The notes under the pieces were generated by a model. That model had not been told where the DNA came from. It saw only the letters and a program-made list of their open reading frames with translations, and made no database searches. Of a stretch of 12,411 bases of DNA, positions 8,701 to 12,411 are shown in pieces; position 1 is the first letter of the stretch; every line of letters starts with the position of its first letter. Where the stretch lies: assembly GCA_003024985.2 (NCBI GenBank), contig PXIH01S0011321.1. One strand, given 5' to 3'. The translations under genes and the position numbers were made by a program. Source of the stretch: Euperipatoides rowelli (lineage: Eukaryota; Onychophora; Udeonychophora; Euonychophora; Peripatopsidae).

Positions 8701-9256
8701 CTATAGATAAGTCATACATTTCTTGAACATAACTCCCTTGATAAAAAAATTAGTAAATGAATAACAATAAACTATAAGTAATCTGAGTTTTTTAAGTATT
8801 TAATGTTTTTATTTCATATTTTTTTTAAATCTTATAAATAATACAATTCTTTACATCATTCTGTACAATTAAAAATAATTTATGTTTTTAAATTCACAGA
8901 CTGTCTCAAATTAGGTTTATGTAACTCAGTATAAAATGTCAGCGAATCAACATTATTTTATTCAGCACCTCAATTGAATAAAAAAAAAAAACATTAAAAA
9001 TTTTACATAAATAAATAAATTATAAAAGATAAAATAAACATTTTAAGTAAATTATTTGTTCCATCACAGGATGTAGTTATTGCTGCCTTACTTTATTTTC
9101 TTGTGTAATCACTATTAGTCTCTTACTTTTTAAAATCTTTTCATACAGTTTTTATTATAATGTTTGTTTATAGATGAATCTGAAACTCATCAGTCAAACT
9201 CTGGCATTCTAAAATACTTGAACAAAACAAAAATTCAAGATCATAAAATAGATTTC
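8701..9256. other. Low-complexity AT-rich flank of the piggyBac element
   Basis: There are long A/T runs around 8820 and 8985 and many TAAATAAAT-type words. No gene, repeat family or transposon end is recognised before the TTAA at 9257. Confidence 0.6.
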
Positions 9257-9260
9257 TTAA

Positions 9261-9274
9261 CACTAGAAGCACCA
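9261..9274. repeat. Left terminal inverted repeat of the piggyBac element
   Basis: CACTAGAAGCACCA directly follows TTAA and is an exact inverted copy of 11643-11656. This is the end nearest the 3' end of the transposase gene. Confidence 0.95.
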
Positions 9275-9301
9275 GACATGTTTTATACCTTTAAGGACCA
9301 A

Positions 9302-9318
9302 ACAGTCGATTTGACTGT
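9302..9318. repeat. Left subterminal palindrome
   Basis: ACAGTCGATTTGACTGT is a 17-bp near-palindrome with one mismatched pair. It is preceded by ACCAA, as at the right end, but lies 27 bp inside the terminal repeat, while at the right end the palindrome is almost adjacent to it. It is probably a transposase-binding or end-pairing site, by analogy with the 19-bp internal repeats of classical piggyBac. Confidence 0.8.
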
Positions 9319-9425
9319 CTATTTATTATTAGAACAATAACACAAAAATAGACAAACAATGAATGTTTCTATAATTTCTACTCAATAACAATGTAATGAA
9401 ACGATTTTTTCAGTTTTAACTGAAT

Positions 9426-9431
9426 TTTATT
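9426..9431 (-). promoter_or_regulatory. Candidate polyadenylation signal of the transposase gene
   Basis: TTTATT on the plus strand reads AATAAA on the minus strand, about 165 bp downstream of the deduced transposase stop (9594-9596). Another AATAAA on the same strand lies at 9322-9327. In sequence this AT-rich, such hexamers occur often by chance, so position is the only support. Confidence 0.35.
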
Positions 9432-9593
9432 GCTTATAATAATACATCACAATATATCGTTTGCTAAAAAAGTAACACACAGCAGAAAAAAATTATTATA
9501 TGCATGACCTACTGCCTGAGTATGGTTGTACTCATATTCAGTGAAAAATAGTACAAATTTCAAAGCAGTCATACCAATACTGCATAATATGTT

Positions 9594-11265
9594 CTACATT
9601 GAACTTTTACAATTCACACAGATAATTTGTTTCTTTGTTACTGCAGTGCTGCGTCCACAAGTAACCTTTTTACATTTAGAACAAACTTCAGATGATTTTT
9701 ATTTTGCATTTGGCCACCTGGCATTGCCACCTTTTTGCTGGTTTGGAATCCTGAATTTCACAATCCGAGTTGGTTGCTTTCATCCAAATTGGTGCATCCA
9801 ATGTATTGTTTTTGAGGTTCATCTACAAGCTGATGGAGAAAGTTTCATTGTGATATTTTAGCACCAGTAACTTATTTGTAGACAATCCAAGTATATATTC
9901 CAGCTAAGTCCAAGAGATTATAAAACACATAAACAGGCCATCGTCTGCACAGAGCTTTCACTGTATGACGTTTTGCCATCTGGTCTAAGGAGTCAACACC
10001 AATGTTGTTTTGTTGTCTCAGGTTTCCATTTTTTCCTGCTAATTTATGGACAGATTTGTGTAATGTACTAAGTAGTAACACATTTTTACTTCGTTTGCAT
10101 TTATACACAGTCAATGTGGCATTTGTATAATTTTTATAGCACACTGTTGAATAAAGTTCTTTCTTGTGATCAAATGGTCAAATACAGCACTTGGAGGAAG
10201 TTCCTGTTTATTTTTCCTAATAGTTCCAACCGGAGAATTTTTTTCCTAGAGGGTTATTGGCAAGCTGTGGGGATGTAAATAAGTTATCACTTGTTACATT
10301 ATAACCACTTCCATAATACGGTTCAAGATGTTTCATGGTGACATACTTTCCTAATGGCTGATTATGTGGATGCTGTTCATCCTTGCCCAGATATGGAAAG
10401 CCATTCAGCAGATACTTGCTATCTACATCAGCTAAAAGCAAGAATTTGATACCAAATTTGTCTGGTTTGTTGGCTATGTATTGTGTGAATCGATAATGAG
10501 CCTTTGAGGAAAATAACTGCTCATCAATAGTTAGATTTTCATGGGGGTAGTAACACTTTATGGAATTGTCAGTAAACACATTCCATATTTTGGAAGCCAT
10601 TATACATTTATTGTCCACAAATCTTTGAGATCGACATTGCTTGTCATCAAAGTGCAAAAATCTGTGTATTTCACAAAATCTATTGTTAGACATCGTGTTC
10701 TTGTAAATTGATGGGCTTCGATCACACGACCAAAGTTCTTTTACAGGAATATTCTTTGTATCACTGACACCTCGTTCATATAACATACCTATTAATGCTC
10801 TCAATGTAGGCAAGGCTAAAGTCCAGTTAGTTTTCAGAACACATTGAGCTTCTTTTTCTATGTAATATTTGATCTTATTCAGCATTGATGGCATGATGAA
10901 CAGTTCGAAACTGTGATAGTTTAATCTTTTGTGACACATCATTTTGAATAATTTGTTGGACCTGGCCTATTGCGAATATTGTTTTGTTCTCCAGCCCTGC
11001 CTACGCTTGAACTATTCAGTTCCATTTAGTCCCAAATTGTGCCATCATTGGATGTTTTCTGGTTATTTGTTGATACAGGAATCTCATCATCTTCTATATC
11101 AGTTGAATCTCCATCTTCATCATCACTGTCACTTCTCTCAGATAGAAAATAATCACTGCCTTCAGAATCATTTTCCAAATGCAAATCCACATTTTCTCCA
11201 TCAGAATCATCATCATTTATGTTTTAAATATAAGCCATGATTTCAGCTTCAGAAAGGTTTTTCTA
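9594..11265 (-). pseudogene. piggyBac-type transposase pseudogene (DDE_Tnp_1_7 family)
   Basis: The ancestral protein, about 550-560 residues, can be followed across three frames. The acidic N-terminus (SDSDDEDGDSTDIEDDEIP, about 11060-11130) leads to a GTIW motif and a basic GR...PGPT.YSK segment. The central DDE core lies on a 241-codon open stretch (10217-10942) with SFELFI, LTIDEQL (Asp codon 10523-10525) and TSDNLFTS (Asp codon 10286-10288). It continues as GTIRKNKQELP, then LTVYKCKRSKNVLLLSTLH, GVDSLDQMA (Asp codons 9992-9994 and 9983-9985), RWPVYVFYNLLDLAG, and a C-terminal CxxC-rich zinc domain (VCSKC, VTC, CVNC). All catalytic Asp codons known for piggyBac (D268, D346, D447 and D450 in the type protein) are kept. 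Inactivating changes include in-frame stops at 11263-11265, 11224-11226, 11026-11028, 9872-9874 and 9845-9847. Frameshifts lie near 10940, 10230, 10145, 9775 and 9700. The true start is unclear; the frame is recognisable from about 11265, and an intron acceptor-like TTTTCAG lies just upstream of it. Confidence 0.95.
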
Positions 11266-11447
11266 TGCATCATCTGAAAAGTATCAATGTTTTAGAAAAT
11301 ATACATAAGCTCAAAATCAAAGTTTTAATTTGGAAAGTTTCAACTATGCAAAGAAATTCACAATACGTAACCAGGAACAGTACAACAAGCTGTATCAGCA
11401 ATAATCTAGCAGCCTTTTCGGAAATGAAAATGGGAAGTTTAAAATTC

Positions 11448-11479
11448 AGCAGTCAAAATGACTGCTAGGGCTTCTAGGT
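11448..11479. repeat. Internal third copy of the piggyBac end sequence
   Basis: Reading from the right end inward (minus strand), this segment runs ACCTAGAAGCCC, then TAGCAGTCATTTTGACTGCT. That parallels the true terminus CACTAGAAGCACC-AAACAGTCATTTTGACTG. The core AGCAGTCAAAATGACTGCT (11449-11467 in plus orientation) is a 19-bp palindrome with 8-bp arms and an AAA centre. No TTAA lies at its outer edge. It lies 178 bp inside the real right end, upstream of the transposase coding sequence, where it may have bound transposase or arisen by end duplication. Confidence 0.85.
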
Positions 11480-11625
11480 ATTTTTAAAAATTTTGAAATT
11501 ATTTTTAAAATGGAAACATAAATTTAGCAAAAAAATGAGCGAAATAGAAAAATAATAAAAGTCAATAAAGGTAATAATCCAATTCATTTGCTGAAGAGAA
11601 TTATTAAACATTAAAATTAAAAAAT

Positions 11626-11640
11626 CAGTCAAAATGACTG
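11626..11640. repeat. Right subterminal palindrome
   Basis: CAGTCAAAATGACTG has 6-bp arms around AAA and lies two bases inside the right terminal repeat. It matches the left palindrome and the internal copy at 11448-11479. Confidence 0.8.
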
Positions 11641-11642
11641 TT

Positions 11643-11656
11643 TGGTGCTTCTAGTG
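11643..11656. repeat. Right terminal inverted repeat of the piggyBac element
   Basis: TGGTGCTTCTAGTG is the exact reverse complement of 9261-9274 and is followed by TTAA at 11657-11660. Confidence 0.95.
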
Positions 11657-11660
11657 TTAA

Positions 11661-11900
11661 TTAACATAAAAACTAATTAACTATACTATCTAAGAGCCAT
11701 ATTTTACTACACATTTTAAAAGTCAAGAAATTATTTTAACTGTGCCTAAAACAATCTACCTAAATAAGCATAAAATGGATGTTCAAAATTATGCAAGTTA
11801 CTGTGCATTGTGCAATTCTGGCAAGACTATTAACAATTAACCTCAACTTGTTAATCAGTCAATACAATACAACATTTTTTATACCAAAAGTCAATAATAT
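11661..11900. other. AT-rich flank between the piggyBac element and the 38-bp minisatellite
   Basis: No gene is recognised. A small inverted repeat, ATTAACAA at 11829-11836 with TTGTTAAT at 11848-11855, is the only structure noted. Confidence 0.5.
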
Positions 11901-12315
11901 ATTAGTAAAAAACTTACCACTCAGATTAGCATGATGTTAGAAAAACCTTACAACTCAAACTATAAACATTGATGTTAGTAAGGACCCTGTAATCCAGATA
12001 TGTATGATGGTGTTAGTAAAAACACTACAACCTAGATGTACAAATTGTTGTAAGTAAAATCCTTTGTAACCCAGGTGTGCACATTAAAAAACCTACAACC
12101 CAGATATACACAATGAAGTTAGTAAAACTCTTGCCACCCAAATATGCATATTGAATGTTAGCAAAGACCTTGTAATTGAGATGTGAAAATTGAGGTTAGA
12201 AAAAAAACTCTGCAAACCAAATATGCACATTGATGTTAGTAAAAAACCTGCAACCCAGATGTGCATATTGATATTAGTAAAAATCCTGCAACCCAGATGG
12301 TCACATTGATGTCAG
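11901..12315. repeat. 38-bp minisatellite, about 11 units
   Basis: Units follow the pattern GATGTTAGTAAAAA, CCTGCAA, CCCAGATGTGCA and ATATT, with a 38-bp consensus period. The last complete units (about 12200-12308) are closest to consensus, and the units toward 11901 and in the middle are more diverged. One unit near 12080 is shortened. The array stops within a few bases of the reverse transcriptase fragment at 12321. No frame is open through the array. Confidence 0.92.
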
Positions 12316-12320
12316 TAGTA

Positions 12321-12411
12321 TTATTTAATTTATTTGTTTCTGATTTGCANAGTCTTCCATTTAGTAATATAATTAGCTACGCTGATGATATTAAACTATT
12401 TTCTATCGTAG
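12321..12411 (+). pseudogene. Non-LTR retrotransposon reverse transcriptase fragment (YADD core), cut by window end
   Basis: Thirty codons are open from TTA at 12321 to the window edge. They begin LFNLFVSDL, continue LPFSNII, and reach SYADDIKLFSIV, with the YADD box at 12378-12389. The spacing LLF...(I/V)xDLP...YADD(x)KLF is that of the RVT_1 palm domain of LINE-type elements, where the two Asp residues bind catalytic metal. Upstream, the expected GSVLGP-type residues are replaced by minisatellite sequence, so the 5' part is missing here. One base at 12350 is ambiguous. Whether the element continues intact past 12411 cannot be seen; a live element is unlikely because its upstream domain is absent. 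The clade (CR1, Jockey or other) cannot be decided from 30 residues. Confidence 0.8.

Larger units (their letters stand above)
9257..11660 (-). mobile_element. Near-complete, inactive piggyBac-superfamily transposon
   Basis: The element spans 9261-11656 (2396 bp) and is bounded on both sides by TTAA (9257-9260 and 11657-11660), the duplicated target of piggyBac elements. The termini are perfect 14-bp inverted repeats, CACTAGAAGCACCA, close to the CCCTAGAA-type ends of known piggyBac relatives. The size matches the roughly 2.4 kb usual for autonomous members. The interior carries a minus-strand transposase gene with recognisable acidic N-terminus, DDE domain and cysteine-rich C-terminus, broken by many mutations. 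Subterminal palindromes of the CAGTCA/TGACTG type lie near both ends. Because the ends are intact but the gene is dead, the copy could only have moved with transposase from elsewhere. Confidence 0.96.

Noticed and set aside
9526-9861. 111-codon plus-strand open frame
   Set aside because: It runs antisense to the C-terminal part of the piggyBac transposase, where the minus strand encodes recognisable zinc-domain cysteines.
10944-11240. 98-codon plus-strand frame rich in His and Leu
   Set aside because: It is antisense to the acidic N-terminus of the transposase; the GAT/GAA-rich minus strand reads as CAT- and TTC-rich codons on the plus strand.
11265-11468. 67-codon plus-strand open frame
   Set aside because: It lies in the 5' region of the piggyBac element, overlaps the internal end copy and has no motif.

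Overview
This window is AT-rich, repeat-dominated, non-coding DNA from an animal nuclear genome. No intact host gene, rRNA, tRNA or CRISPR array is visible, and every recognisable coding trace comes from a transposable element. A piggyBac-type transposon, a small hAT-like non-autonomous transposon, a non-LTR retrotransposon reverse transcriptase piece, and several unrelated minisatellites together point to a metazoan, probably an invertebrate. The (ACAG)n tract and the dense minisatellites fit a mollusc such as a cephalopod, but that is an impression, not evidence. There are no bacterial-style genes, operons or ribosome binding sites.

Layout. 1-1140: about twelve copies of a 94-bp tandem repeat that runs off the left edge. 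1141-2559: AT-rich sequence with nothing recognised. About 2560-3310: a badly eroded ~30-bp minisatellite ending at a ~100-bp module. A diverged second copy of that module lies in opposite orientation at 4788-4893. 3378-4787 and 4894-6029: no recognised genes. 6030-7385: two diverged direct copies (A and B) of one unclassified repeat. A 384-bp hAT-like MITE (6139-6522) sits inside copy A, so copy B serves as the empty-site relative. 7544-8700: a ~61-bp minisatellite in two blocks separated by ~720 bp, which carries a short duplication and a perfect hairpin near its right end. 9257-11660: a nearly complete, dead piggyBac element with TTAA duplications, inverted ends and a broken transposase gene on the minus strand. 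11901-12315: a 38-bp minisatellite. 12321-12411: the YADD core of a non-LTR reverse transcriptase, cut by the window end.

How the parts relate. The transposase once would have acted on the ends of its own element. All its catalytic aspartate codons survive, but at least five in-frame stops and about five frameshifts rule out function. The element carries a third, internal copy of its end sequence 178 bp inside the right terminus. The MITE would have depended on a hAT transposase that is not encoded here. I see no cooperating gene system. The points of interest are repeat architecture, nested insertion history and transposon end structure.
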